Positions 10,150-20,307 of a stretch of DNA of 64,000 nt are shown here, piece after piece; position 1 is the first letter of the stretch; the number at the start of each line of letters is the position of its first letter. The stretch lies in the NCBI GenBank assembly GCA_039621445.1, contig CP154954.1:69320670-69384669 (forward strand). Direction: 5' to 3'. Both the position numbers and the translations under genes were made by a program. The notes beneath the pieces are model-generated. The model ran no database searches and was not told where the DNA came from. It saw only the letters and a program-made list of their open reading frames with translations. Source of the stretch: Euglena gracilis. Its lineage: Eukaryota > Euglenida > Euglenophyceae > Euglenales.

Positions 10150-11350
10150 AGAAACACGTGCTCAGCCAAAATTCGGCTAGACATCATTGGTCATGGTTGG
10201 CCATAATGGGTCATGATGGTCATCGTTTGTCATGATACTGATCCGTTGTCCTGATGGCCATCATTAGTCATGATGGTCATCATTGGTCATAATGGTCATC
10301 ATGGGTCATGCTGGACATCCGGGGTCATTTTGGCCATCACTGGTCGTGATGGTAATCATGGGTGATGACCAAAATTGGGCTAGCCATCACTGGTCATGAT
10401 GAACATTATGGGTCAAGATGGTCATCACTGGTCGTGACAGTCGTCCAGGGTCCTGATGGCCAGCATTGGTCATGATGGTCATCATTGTCATGATGGTCGT
10501 CATGGGTAATGCTGCTCATCCGGGGTCATGATTGCCATGGATGGTCATGATGGTCGTTATTGGTCAGGATGGTCATCATGGGGCATGATGGTCATCCGTG
10601 TGCACAATGGTCATCATTGGTCATATTGAACGTCATGCGTCATGATGGTCATCTGGGGTCATGGTCATGATGGCCATTATTGGTCATGGTGGCCATTATG
10701 GGTCATGATGGTCATCCGGGGTCCTGATGACCATTATTGGTCATGATAGTCATCATTGGTCATGATGGTCGTCATGGGTCACGATGGTCATCACTGGTCA
10801 TGATGGTCATCTTGGGTCATTATGGTCAACCGGGTCCATAATGGTCATCATGGGTCATGATGGTAAACCGGGGTCATGATGGCCATCATGCGTCATGATG
10901 GTCATCCGGGGTCCTGACGGCCAACATTGGTCATGATGGTCAACATTGGTCATAATAGTCATCCGGGGTCATGATGGTCAGCAGGGGTCCTGATGGTCAT
11001 CATTGGTCATGATGGTCATCATGGGTCATGACGGTCATCATTGGTCATGTTGATCATCATGGGTCATGATGGTCATCACTGGTCATGATGGTTATCCGTG
11101 GTGATGATGGTCGTCATGGGTCATGATGGTCGTCTGGGGTCATGATCACCATCATGGGTCACGACAGTAATCATGGGTCATGATGGTCATCCAGGTTCCT
11201 GATAGACATCGCTGGTCATGATGGTCATCCGGGTCATGATGGTCACCATGGGTCATGATGGTCATCATGGGTCATGATGGTCATCATAGGTCATGATTGC
11301 CATCATTGGTCATTGTGGACACCACTGCTCATGATGGTCCTCTGGGGTCA
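10150..11350. repeat. 19-bp-unit minisatellite (ggtcatgatggtcatcatt)
   Basis: About 1.2 kb of tandem units near 19 bp, variants of ggtcatgatggtcatc followed by a variable triplet (att, atg, act, cgg). Units are mutually divergent at single positions, so the array is old. Each unit contains a near-palindrome (atgatg-gt-catcat) and the palindrome tcatga, so either strand can fold. It lies exactly between two parts of the E3 RT. The array is long, has no unique spacers and is therefore not a CRISPR. Confidence 0.95.
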
Positions 11351-11459
11351 TCTGGGGAGATGGGAGTTCGGGGGGGTTTGCCCAGGTGTAAACTTCGCTC
11401 GTACCCATGAAGAGATCAGAGCTCAGCGACCCCCCTTACACATACCCCTTTTCCACACA

Positions 11460-11768
11460 GCTAACCCATTTTCTTCCAGTTTTCGAATATCTTAACAACT
11501 ACTGACATGAAAGTTGGTGGCATTATGTATAGGCAAAAATAGCGTGCTTGGAATTACCCACCTGATGACTGATCCATTCTGGTCCCACACCCGATTACTT
11601 AAAAATGGCCTTAGAGCCTGCCTCACTGGAATGTGGAAGTATAAATCCTTTAAATCTATTTTTTGTTGCCTAGTTGCCTTTTTCCAGTGCTGAAAAAAAT
11701 GCTAGATGTGGTCCATCTTGAAGTGTTATAGTTGAAATCTTTGACTTAAGTCCCTGCACTCGCTGACC
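11460..11768 (-). pseudogene. E3A RT palm fragment
   Basis: Minus strand, colinear with E6 49480-49750: the palm region starting with a KIDLKD-like block, followed by the region before YLDD. Frames are broken. It joins ORF1 directly, so most of the proline-rich N-terminal pol region has been deleted. Confidence 0.7.
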
Positions 11769-12113
11769 TTAATTCCATCTTTTCCACTTTTGTTGGGATT
11801 GGTTTACGGCGGTTGGGCTCCGTTGTGGGACTTGCCTGTGGCATTCACTTGGAGTCTTCTGTCCCAGCTTGATGATTGAGGAGGCACCAATGCTCACGTT
11901 TTTCTGCCTGTAGTGGGCTGGGGGATCATTCTCCTTTCTGGTCTTTCTGGCCACTTGTGTCCATATGCCGTTGCCGTCACTGTGGGCGGAGGGATTTGCT
12001 TTGGAAATTTCTGGGGTGGGGTCTTGGGCGATTGGCGGCCACGGTTCGCCACGTTTTGACCACATTCCCAGGCTCTCAAGCTGCTGCTCAACTACGCTCC
12101 ACACCGACAGCAC
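11769..12113 (-). pseudogene. E3A ORF1 (gag-like) fragment
   Basis: Minus frame of 114 codons. It contains LESLGMWSKRGEPWPP and SDGNGIWTQVARK, the counterpart of the SDGHGPW-TV--K motif conserved in E4, E5 and E6. The remainder (TPSECHRQVPQRSP) is unlike the other elements. Probably a relic of the small basic gag-like protein. Confidence 0.55.
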
Positions 12114-12309
12114 TGTTCAGGGTTCATTGAAGTCAAAAGTGCCGTTTGATAAAATGACTTCTCAATTCATATTGACGTATTCTCTTGGTTTCTTTCTTCG
12201 TGAACTCGCTTCATTTCTTCTGCTTGTCGAAGACCAAAGTAAGAATCTTCAAACTCGGGCAAAAAAGGCAATGGGGGACGTCTCTCCCAGTACAACCAAC
12301 AATCGCACA

Positions 12310-12366
12310 GCACCAACAGCGAGCAAGGCATGGCCTCATAATGTCCAAGTGTGGTTCCCGAGGTGT
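12310..12366 (-). repeat. E3A left terminus
   Basis: Read on the minus strand: gacacctcgggaacc, then atgaggccatgccttgctcg, diverged from the family 1 left end seen in E4 and E6. It lies head to head with the miniature element, 17 bp away. Confidence 0.75.
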
Positions 12367-12383
12367 CCCCGAGTTTGAACAAC

Positions 12384-12505
12384 GACACCTCGGGCTCCGC
12401 ACTTTGCCATTGTGAGGCCATGCCTTGCTCGCCGGCTTACAATGTCTTTGTGCTTTGCCCTCGGTGTCCCTTCCTCCCTTCTCGGTCTGCCTCGAGGGAG
12501 TACGA
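12384..12505 (+). mobile_element. 122-bp terminal-only miniature of family 1
   Basis: It starts gacacctcgggctccgcact and continues through the first part of the left ITR to cgccggc. It then passes straight into the right terminus (acaatgtctttgtgc to gagggagtacga). All coding sequence and most of both ITRs are gone. The order is left end then right end, so this is a linear deletion derivative and not a copy of the ICR, which has the reverse order. Such a unit could be moved only by a YR in trans. No target-site duplication is visible. Confidence 0.75.
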
Positions 12506-12559
12506 GTTTATCGCACGCCCATGAACCGGGGAGTATGCGGCACCGGGCCAAAATCGAGA

Positions 12560-12680
12560 GACACCTCGGGCTACGCACTTTGCCATTGTGAGGCCATGCC
12601 TTGCTCGCCGGCGGTTTGTTGTGTGATTGTTCGCTGCGCTGGGTTAGGAGGTCCCGCTTAGTGCCTTTTTTCGCCGGAGT
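12560..12680 (+). repeat. E4A left inverted terminal repeat
   Basis: gacacctcgggctacgcac, then ccattgtgaggccatgcc and gggttaggaggtcccgctta up to cgccggagttgg. It is nearly the same as the left ITR of E6 (47784-47905). Its partner ITR on the right is truncated. Confidence 0.85.
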
Positions 12681-12837
12681 TGGCTGATTCTTAACTTGCC
12701 CTTCGACACCCAGAAGAAAGGAACAGAGTCAACGAACGAAGAAGAAAAGAAGTCAGTATCAATTCAATATCCAGAAGGACACGAACCAGAAGAATATCAA
12801 CTCAAAATTCAATTATCAAATTTCAAGTTTGACTTCA

Positions 12838-13053
12838 ATGAGCAATGCAGTTGAGAAGAAATTGGAATTTCATGGCCGCGGACGTGTTGGAGCAGAGGCC
12901 GCAGCAGCAGCTGGAGAACTTGGAGATGCGGTCGACACGTGGCAAACCGTGGCCGTTCTTCCCACCCAGACCCCCACCCCAGAAGTTTCCCACAAAAACC
13001 CCCCCAGTGACGGCCACGGTCCTTGGACCACTGTGGCCAGAAAACAGAAGTAA
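12838..13053 (+). CDS. E4A ORF1, small gag-like protein (72 codons)
   Basis: Begins at ATG 12838 (MSNAVEKKLEF), contains an alanine-rich stretch, then VDTWQTVAVLP and SDGHGPWTTVARK before TAA. The SDGHGPW-TV--K motif is shared with E3, E5 and E6. A second ATG 7 nt downstream (12845) opens pol in the +1 frame. By position this is the gag equivalent, but no zinc knuckle is visible. In E6 the same frame lacks this stop. Confidence 0.5.
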   Translation: MSNAVEKKLEFHGRGRVGAEAAAAAGELGDAVDTWQTVAVLPTQTPTPEVSHKNPPSDGHGPWTTVARKQK

Positions 13054-15451
13054 GCCCAAGCCCTCAGTGGGCAAAGGATGGGCCATGGAGGCCCAAAATA
13101 CTTCAGCATTGGACATCCAAAGCCCACAAATCAGGGGCTTTTCCCCCAAGCCTGTACACCATTCGGCCAAAGGCTGGGGAGATGGAATCAAGGCCAAGGA
13201 GGTCAACATTACAGGGGCCACGGGGACCAATTTTACAAGCAAATCCCCTCAGGTAGGTGCAGAAAAGGTCTGTCAACCCCCCCCAATTCATCTAACACAA
13301 CAACCCCTCTCAAGGGGAAAAGATGGGGCCACAGAAGCCCCCCCAGATTTTCAGTGGGGTTGTAGGCCAAGAAGCAATCAAGGCCTGGAAGACCAACAGA
13401 TGGATTATGGAAGAAGATTTATACATGGAGGTCTTGGAGCCCAGCGGGGTGGACCCACAGTGGCCACCAAGAAGCTATGGGACATCATCCCCAACCAGCA
13501 GGGTGGACCCACAGTGGCCACCAAGAAGCTAAGAAAGCTGCTGGAGAACTCCCCCGAGGGACCCACAGAGGCCCTCTGCCAAAAAGGGGGGAAAAAGGGA
13601 CCCACAGTGGCCCTTTTAATGACTCAGCCTCAGCAGGAAAAGAGACCCACAGTGGCCCTTTTGGAGGGAGGGGCAGGAGCCCCTCCAACATTTATTTCTC
13701 AAGTCCCGATTGTTCAGTCAAAGGGGGGACCCACAGAGGCCCCCCTATGGTATGTCAACCAACCAGATCATCATGGAGAAGACCAGATAGGCAAAACAGG
13801 GGCATTAAGCCCTATGATATGTCATCCAACAACAAGATCCTCCAGACTGGTGATCAGAGAGGGAGAGAATGCATGCACATCCCCCCAGAAAAAAATTACT
13901 TTTCCAAGGGCCCAAGCCCTAGGGGACCTAGGGGTGCAATGTCCAACACCCCCAGCCCAGCCCCCCCAAAGTCTTCTTATCCAGAAAACAACTTCAATGG
14001 AGGAAATAAAGGGAGACACCCCCCTCCATCAAAGGTTGCAAAAAAACCAAAAATGTCCATCACCACCAGCCAAGCCCTCCCAAAACAATCTTATCCAGGA
14101 AATAAATTCCATGGAGGAGAAATGGGGAGACACCCCCCTCCATCAAAGGCTGCAAAGAAGCCTGAAATGGCGGGCAAAAAATGCCCCCCCAACAACATGT
14201 CAGCTCATCAGGGATGGCATTCAACCCCCCTGGGTAAACCCACCAAAATTGTCCACCCACCCAAAACCCAGAGCAAATTTGAACCTACCCCAAGCAGAAA
14301 AAATACTGCTGGATTACGAAAAATCTGGATCCGTAAAGAGGGTGAGGGATTCAACCACCCAGCACCTCATCCCCTGGTTTTTGATTTCAAAACCAGAGGG
14401 GGGACAGACCAAATGGAGATTAATAAGCGATTGCAGGGAGCTAAATCAACTGTTCCAAGTGAAACCTTTCAAGCTGGATCACGTCCAGCACATTTTCCCT
14501 GTGTTGGAAAAAGGCCACTGGGCAGCAAAAATAGACCTAAATGATGCCTACTTCCACATACCAGTGAGCCAAACCCTAAGGCCTTTTCTAAGGCATCAGG
14601 TGACGGGGCAGACCTGGGAATTCCAGGCAGGCTGTTTTGGCCTGAATGTAATGCCCCAAATTTTTATGTCAGTAATGAAGACATTCGAAAAGCTGTGGAG
14701 GAAAAGGGGCATCCAGGTATTCATTTACCTGGACGACATTTTACTGGTAGCCCCAACACACTATCTCTTACAAAATCACCTGAACACAGTGTTCAGGGAT
14801 TTAATCAAATCAGGATACAAAATCAATGTAAAAAAGTCCACCCTGCAGCCAACCCAAATCGTAAATCATCTTGGGTTTCAATTAAACTTCCAAGAGGGAA
14901 AATTGCACGTACCCCTCCAGAAAATAAAAACAGTAAAAAAGGTGCTGGGAAAAATGGTGAAGAAAGATTACATGTCAAAAAGGCAGTTGGCTGCCATTTT
15001 TGGGCCAAATAAGATGCAATCTAATGGCCCTGCCCTTTCTAAGGGCCTTTACGGATGCCCTGGCAAATTTTTTGGTGGAAAATTCCACAGCCCCCTGGGA
15101 CTCAAAACACCCCATTTCCCAAAGAAAAAAAGACCAATTAAGAGAAATAAAAAAACTACTGGACTCCTGGGGGGCAGACCCTTCCCCCAAATTGCAACCA
15201 GGGAGTTGCACTCAGACAGCAGTGCCCATGCATGGGGGAGGGCTGGACATTCGAACAGGCGAAATTGTGCAAGAATTTTGGAGGGAAAACTCCATTTTGC
15301 ACATAAATGTCAAAGAATTAAGTGCAGCAATAAGCACCGTACAAAGCCGAAGCAAACCAGGAGAAACTGTGTCCCTGTCAGTGGAAAATCAAGTAATTTA
15401 CTATTACTTAAAAAGGGGGGGGCAGAAAAGACCCCTTCAATTCCATGCTAA
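12845..15451 (+). pseudogene. E4A pol, N-terminal region and RT (868 codons)
   Basis: From ATG 12845. The first 400 codons are proline/glycine-rich with recurring GGPTVATKKL- and PTVAL-type units. A 57-bp coding duplication lies at 13442/13499, and an 85-bp segment found once in E6 is present twice (13968 and 14080). RT follows with RLISDCRELNQLF, KIDLNDAYFHI, CFGLNVMPQIF and FIYLDDILLVAP (about codons 620-660). Frame is lost near 14995 (one extra T in gccatttttgggcc against E6 and copy B), before the RH. Confidence 0.75.
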
Positions 15452-15948
15452 GACCCTTTTTCAAATGGTGCATGGAACACAACATAAACCTGCAAGTAAA
15501 GTGGGTGCCTTCAAAGGAATGCCTGGCAGACCCCATAAGCAGGTGGGAAATGGACAGGGGGGATTACTCCCTGGACGCCCAACTTTTTCAATGGCTGAAG
15601 CAGCAGTTCAAAAATTACATCAGCCTAAAAACAGACCTTTTTGCCTCACCAGGCAACAAAAAACTACCACAATTTGTGGCCAGGTGGCCCCACTGGGATG
15701 CCACAGCAGTGGACGCATTGCAATGCCCACTGGACAACATGGGGGGACTTTATGCAAACCCCCCCTGGTCTGTAATTCAAAAGTTTCTCCCCAGATTAAA
15801 AGTGTTTCCACAGGCCAAAGTTTTGATGGTCACCCCCTACTGGGATTCAGCCACATGGTGGCCCCAGTTAGTAAAAATGAAAGTTCCAGGGACCCCCTGC
15901 CTGAAAATCACCCCCTACAAGGGTATGTTCACCAACTGCAGGGGGTAA
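15200..15948 (+). pseudogene. E4A RNase H and methyltransferase-like domains
   Basis: RH begins LHSDSSAHAWG; INVKELSAAIS and LADPISR retain acidic residues, but the third acidic site reads LSVENQ (GAA at 15384-15386) where E6 has LSVDNQ, an Asp-to-Glu change expected to harm metal binding. MT follows: DLFASPGNKKLPQF, then GLYANPPWSVI near 15745-15780 and VTPYWDSATWW. A TAA after MFTNCRG cuts the frame from YR. G-run length changes shift the frame within RH. Confidence 0.75.
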
Positions 15949-15954
15949 AAAATG

Positions 15955-16917
15955 CCACCCCCCAGGTGGCCCCTCCTTTGCATGATTTGCTCAGGCAAAT
16001 TTTGGAGGGGAATCAAGTACAAAATTCGACCATTAACGATTTACTGGGAAGAAATTCCAGTTTAAAGCGTTATCAAAACGCTTTTACGCTTTTATGGGTA
16101 ATTTTGGACAAAATGGGGGTACCCCCCCCCCCTGAAGCCACCACTGACCAAGTGGTTGACGCTTACTGTTTCAATTTTCAAAGGCCCAGGCACGCAATGC
16201 ATACAGTGCTATGCTTTTGATCCCTGGCTTTTGAGGCCTGAAGTTCCATGCCATGTTGGCACCTTATAAAAGGCTTTGGAACCAAAACCTGGAAAAATAT
16301 GGTGGATTCTGGGATCCCCTCCCAATCCTGCTGGGGCTGGCACAGTCCCCCCTGCCCTCTTATATGTGTACATTACGTACACAACTCATTTTCTGTTCAC
16401 TTATCCTCTGTTTATACAGAAGTTCTGATTGGCACAGGTCCAAAGAACCACCAGTGTGTTGGGGGGGGGCACCCTACATCAAAATTAAACGTAAAGGGCA
16501 AAAACTCAACAAGTGGGAGAGAGTTGTCTCTATTCCCCAGTGCCCCCAAGTCAGTCCCTTTCATTTGATGATGTCTTATGTGGCAGCAACACGTTTCTTT
16601 GTGAAGCCTGGAGTCCCCCTTTTAATTACGTTAAAACACCCCTATAAAGCCATAAAGGCAGATACCATTGCTTCTATAACCAAAACCTTTTGGCCCAGCA
16701 TGGGGTACCCCCTCAGGTTTGGGGACCCCACTCCACCAGAGGGGCAGGAATTGGTTTACTCAAAAAATTGGGCCTTTCTGCCCAAGAAGTTTGTGAAATT
16801 GGTCAATGGAAGGGGGTGGAGGCTTTCACAGCCCATTATCAAAGACTTGGTGCCCAAGGTTCTTTGGAGAATGCCCTGGCCCCCCTTTTTTCAGTGCACA
16901 ATCTGGCCTCACAATGA
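15955..16917 (+). pseudogene. E4A tyrosine recombinase, frameshifted
   Basis: Colinear with E6 51010-51970. The C-terminal half is readable: GPHSTRGAG (HxxR box near 16728) and AFTAHYQRL with the nucleophile Tyr near 16836. The HxxR arginine and the tyrosine are intact, but a deletion around 16690 (ccaaaacc for the ccaaaaac of copy B) separates them from the rest, and the N-terminal half is also shifted near 16160 and 16230. Confidence 0.8.
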
Positions 16918-17010
16918 CAAAGTGCGGAGCCCGAGGTGTCTCGTACTCCCTCGAGGCAAGCCGAAAAGGGAGGAAGGGACACCAAGGGCGAAGCACAAAG
17001 ACATTGTGAG
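16904..17010. repeat. E4A internal complementary region
   Basis: tggcctcacaatg through gcccgaggtgtc is the complement of the left terminus. It is joined at cga/gac to tcgtactccctcgagg through cattgtgag, the complement of the right terminus. This is the circle-joining template of DIRS elements. Confidence 0.85.
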
Positions 17011-17163
17011 CCCGACCCCCCCACCCATTTAAGAAAATTTGTCTTCAAAAGCCCTCGGTCAGAAGATGGGGGCCAGGGGGGGAGGTGGGGGGGGACCCCC
17101 CCAGGGAAAAAGACAGCGCCATGGTCGCCACGTCGGAGACAAAGCAGCCAACTCCGGCGAGGC

Positions 17164-17322
17164 TCGGACTCCCACGACAGAGGAAGGGGGAGGAAGGGAC
17201 CAAGAGGGCGAAGCACAAGAAGATGGTGAGGTCCTGCTTTCCTTGCCGGCTGTTCTGTTCTGGTGTGTTTGTGCGTGCGCGGGGGGTGCTTCTTACTGCG
17301 CCTTTGTTGCCGGAGTTGGTGA
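17164..17322 (-). repeat. E5A right terminus and ITR
   Basis: tcggactcccacgacagagg to agaagatggtgag is the right-terminal arm. Then gtcctgctttccttgcc through ttgccggagttgg is the ITR proper, inverted relative to the left ends at 2487-2605 and 21522-21642 in family terms. Confidence 0.8.
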
Positions 17323-17546
17323 TGATGAGGCCTCGTCCGACACCTTGGCGAAGCGGAACCGTCGTGGCCCCGCCCCCCCCCCCCCTCACGCATGGTTGCT
17401 TGCTGGGCCCCCCCCCCCTCGGTGGGGATGGTGGTCTCTTTCTGGTGTTTTTCCGGGTGGGTGGTTGGGGCTGCTTGGTCGGGGGTTCCCCTTTCTGGTT
17501 GGGATGTTTTTCTTTCTCTGCTGATTTTTTGGGTGGGGGGGTTGGG

Positions 17547-17647
17547 CTCACCATCTTCTTGTGCTTCGCCCTCTTGGTCCCTTCCTCCCCCTTCCTCTGT
17601 CGTGGGAGTCCGAGACCATTCGGGCTCCGCACTGCGAGATGGTGAGG
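17547..17647. repeat. E5A internal complementary region
   Basis: ctcaccatcttcttgtgc to gtgggagtccga (right-end copy) fused to gaccattcgggctccgcac to gatggtgagg (left-end copy). The joint is ccga|gacc, the same cga|gac core as in family 1. Confidence 0.85.
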
Positions 17648-18600
17648 TACTGTGCACCTCCCTTTGGGCCATAATATTTTGAATTTTTGAAACGACACCA
17701 AGTCGGAAATAGTGCGCTTGGAAGGCCCCAAAATTTTTCCACTGACCCGGCTGCTGGACTTCTTCCACTTGTAAACCAGCATTTTTCCACCATAAAACCC
17801 CAGCCCCTCTGGTGCTGTGGGGTTTCCAGTGGGTGGTGTCCACCCCCCCTTCTTGCAGAATTTCCTTGGTAAGGGAATTCTCTCTTTCGGATGTCAAAGG
17901 TCTTTTACCATCCAAAGACCATAACAAATTATTTTTGTGCCCAACCATGTGGGCTGTCCTTTCCACATACTCTTTCAATAGGTGCCAGGGGCTGATGATG
18001 GGGGTGTGTGGTAAATTCAAAACTTCCTCCCATCTTGGGAATCGCCACCATTTTCTTTGCAATAAAATTAAAATTTTTTCTCCCACGAAACTGATTTTTC
18101 GCTGTGTCCTGGCTAAATCAACCCCCCTGTGGAGGGCAAAAAGCCTCCAACAAATGATGAGTCTGTTTCTGAGCTCTTTCACAGAGAGTTCTGAGAGGGG
18201 TCTTGATTGTCTAATGATGTTGTTTAGAAAATCAGTGGGGTCCCAGAAATGGGCATACTTGCAGACATTGGAATTCCATTTTCTTTTCAATGGAGACAAA
18301 AGAGGGGAAAACCTCAATGACCCAAACCCTGGGAGTAATAAAACTGCTGCATATGCATTTCGTGCAGTGTTGAGGCTGTGAACAGCCAAATCAAGGATGT
18401 CCTCGGCCATCTTGCGGACTGTGCAGTCCTGCAGGGGCACCCCTTTGTGCAACAATTGGCCCACCAATGTCCTGAAGGCTGAATCATATCTCTTGACATT
18501 TCCCAGATTTTTTATGTAAGTGTCGATACTGGACATCGAAACTTCCTGGGATTGTAATATTTGCCTGGCACAATCAAGCAGGCCAATTTCCACCTTGGGG
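17648..18600 (-). CDS. E5A tyrosine recombinase (YR) domain
   Basis: Open minus frame (part of a longer frame reaching back into MT in another phase and forward through the ICR). It begins near LLDCARQILQSQEVSMSS, with SLNTARNAYAAV and PGFGSLRFSPLL, then WKPHSTRGAGVLWW (HxxR box near 17810) and AFQAHYFRL with the catalytic Tyr. YR of DIRS elements integrates a circular DNA copy without staggered cuts. Both the HxxR arginine and the Tyr are present, so the domain could be functional if translated; its upstream frames are broken. Confidence 0.7.
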
Positions 18601-19360
18601 GGGGCATCTCCTCCCCCCAGCAGTTGGTGAATAGACCCCATTGGGGGGGGGGTACCAACAAAACTTTGCTGCCTGGCTTTCTGATTGCCATTAATTGGCG
18701 CGACCATGATGTTGAAGCCCAGTGGGGTACGATCAACAGACAAGTTAGGTCTGGGTATACCATTAATATCTGAACCCATTGGGGAATGATGCTCCAGGGA
18801 GGGTTGGCATAAACGGGGGGGAGGCCCCTCAAATCTGCCTTCAAGGGATCCACCAGCAAAGCCCCTTGGTGGGGGTATCCACAAACAAACTTGGGGATTT
18901 TTTTGTTGCTGGGTGTGCAAAACATGTCCACCTCTGGGGTAATGTCCTGTCTGAAAAATTTCAGAATTTGGTGAAAGATATGTAGGTTTAGGGTATAATC
19001 CCCTGGGTCCTTTTGCTCCCTGGTCAGGGAGTCTGCCAATTGCTCTTTTGTGGGGACCCAAACCACCTGCAAATTGATTTGCTTTTCTTGGCAATGATAC
19101 AGCAGGGGTTTTAAAATGGAATTTAGGTAGGGCTTTTTGCCTCCTCATTTTGTTAGATAACTTACAGCCACTTGGCTGTCCACATGAAGCATTATGGTTT
19201 GTTTTGGTTTTGCCAGACTTTTTACTGTCTCCACTGCTGACATCAATTCTTTTTGGTTGATGTGAAGGATGTGCAGGTCCCTCCAAAAATCCTGCACTTT
19301 TTGGCCTGAGTTTTTGTCCAGCCCCCCCCCCCCCACTGCCAGGTGCTGCTGTCTGAAAAC
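18601..19360 (-). pseudogene. E5A RNase H and methyltransferase-like domains
   Basis: RH acidic motifs SDSSTW, NQKELMSAVE, LHVDSQVA and LADSLTR are all visible but spread over different frames, because a run of more than ten C at about 19323 and another near 18640 shift the phase. MT retains PPVYANPPWSII near 18790-18810. Confidence 0.75.
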
Positions 19361-20307
19361 AGATCCTGAGAGGCCTGGGATGGAAAGACTCTGCCCACAC
19401 CTGGCTGCAAAAACGCCTTTAACTCCACAATTTGATCTTTGACCCCCTGGGGAATGGTTACGGTGTGGTCCCAACCCCACTTTGTGTGCAAATCCACCAT
19501 TTTGCAAAGTTGATCTGTCAGAATTCTGAGAAATGGCATGGAGACTAAATAGCTTCTGACCTGCCTCACAATAGAGCTGAGTTTTCTGCAGCTCATTTTT
19601 TGTGCTGTGAGCACTTTTCCCAGCTCCTTTCTTAAGGATTTTAGTTTTTCCTGTGGGATTTACAGCTGGCCCTTTTTCAAATTGACCCACTGGCCCAAAT
19701 GTTTTATCTCCTGTGTGGGTTCCAGACAGGATTTGGGGAGGTTTAATCTGAAACCTGCCAATAAAAGGTCCTGCTTTATTTCTGCCAAATGTTGGGCTGC
19801 AGTCTTTTTGCTGGGGGCTAACAGCAAAATGTCGTCTAGGTAGATGAAAACTACCTTTCCCTCCTTTCTCCACTTCCTTTCACAGACTCTCATGAGAGTC
19901 ATAAACTTTTGTGGCAGGCTGCTGATGCCAAAACATGCAGCTTGAAACTGCCAAGTTTCCCCCCCCACTTGCATGCAGACATGTTTTTCCCGGCTGCTGT
20001 GCAGTTTTAGGTGAAAATAAGCATCTTTCAGATCTATTTTTCCACAGAACCATCCTTTTCTTAGGTATGGGAAAATGTTTCCCATGTGTTCCAGTCTGAA
20101 CTTCTGGGGGGTGAAGTGGAGATTTAACTGTCGACAATCTGAGATTAATCTTTCTTTTGTCTTTTCCCCCTCTTTTTTGGAAAGGATGAAATAAGGGACA
20201 AAATGTTTTGCCTCCTCTGGGGGGATTTGCCTGGTTGCCCCTGCACATTCGTATTCCCTCAGAATTTTTTGGGCAGTCATTATTTCTTGGGATGTCTTGA
20301 AGGGAAC
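19361..20307 (-). pseudogene. E5A reverse transcriptase
   Basis: Minus frame with KERLISDCRQLNLHF, KIDLKDAYFHL, CFGISSLPQKF and FIYLDDILLLAP (YLDD near 19830). A TAA near 19670, where copy B has a glutamate codon, stops the frame in the thumb, so this copy is inactivated although B is open there. The N-terminus is cut at 20307. Confidence 0.8.

Larger units (their letters stand above)
9705..12366 (-). mobile_element. E3A: family 1 DIRS remnant split by a minisatellite
   Basis: Minus-strand element whose left terminus is at 12366 (cgaggtgtc on the plus strand). From there it reads ORF1 (12113-11769), RT palm (11768-11460), a 1.2-kb minisatellite, then the RT connection region (10136-9705). 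RH, MT and YR are missing. Order and spacing match E6, so the minisatellite replaces only the short segment around the catalytic YLDD. Confidence 0.8.
12560..17163 (+). mobile_element. E4A: family 1 DIRS element, frameshifted, right end lost
   Basis: Starts gacacctcgggctacgcac; left ITR to about 12680, ORF1, pol (N-terminal region, RT, RH, MT), YR and ICR at 16904-17010. The right ITR is cut at gccaactccggcgaggc (17163), where the right end of E5 begins exactly at its own terminus, so E5 inserted into the right ITR of E4. Frameshifts at G runs, a TAA after the MT and an RH substitution make it non-autonomous. Confidence 0.9.
1..20307. repeat. Long near-identical duplication, copy A
   Basis: This stretch matches 27259-46716 base for base apart from scattered substitutions, homopolymer length changes and one 844-bp difference. 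The offset is 27258 at the start, 27250 near 6.3 kb, about 26406 after 8 kb and 26409 at the end. Divergence looks well under 2% by eye. The left edge lies outside the window. The right edge is at 20307, inside the RT of E5, where copy A switches to AT-rich low-complexity DNA while copy B continues through the element. It could be a real segmental duplication or two haplotypes placed in series by assembly. Confidence 0.95.
17164..20307 (-). mobile_element. E5A: family 2 DIRS element, 5' truncated
   Basis: The right terminus begins exactly at tcggactcccacg (17164) inside the right ITR of E4. Reading leftward on the minus strand from 20307: RT, RH, MT, YR (to 17648), ICR (17547-17647) and right ITR. 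The gag and N-terminal part are absent because the sequence switches to AT-rich DNA at 20308. The same element in copy B is longer and shows what was lost. Confidence 0.9.

Noticed and set aside
10150-11350. Minisatellite as a CRISPR array
   Set aside because: Units are contiguous and only 19 bp, with no unique spacers, and the setting is eukaryotic.
16839-19400. 853-codon minus frame as one protein
   Set aside because: It strings together out-of-phase MT sequence, the true YR and antisense of the ITR and ICR of two elements; only the YR part is genuine.
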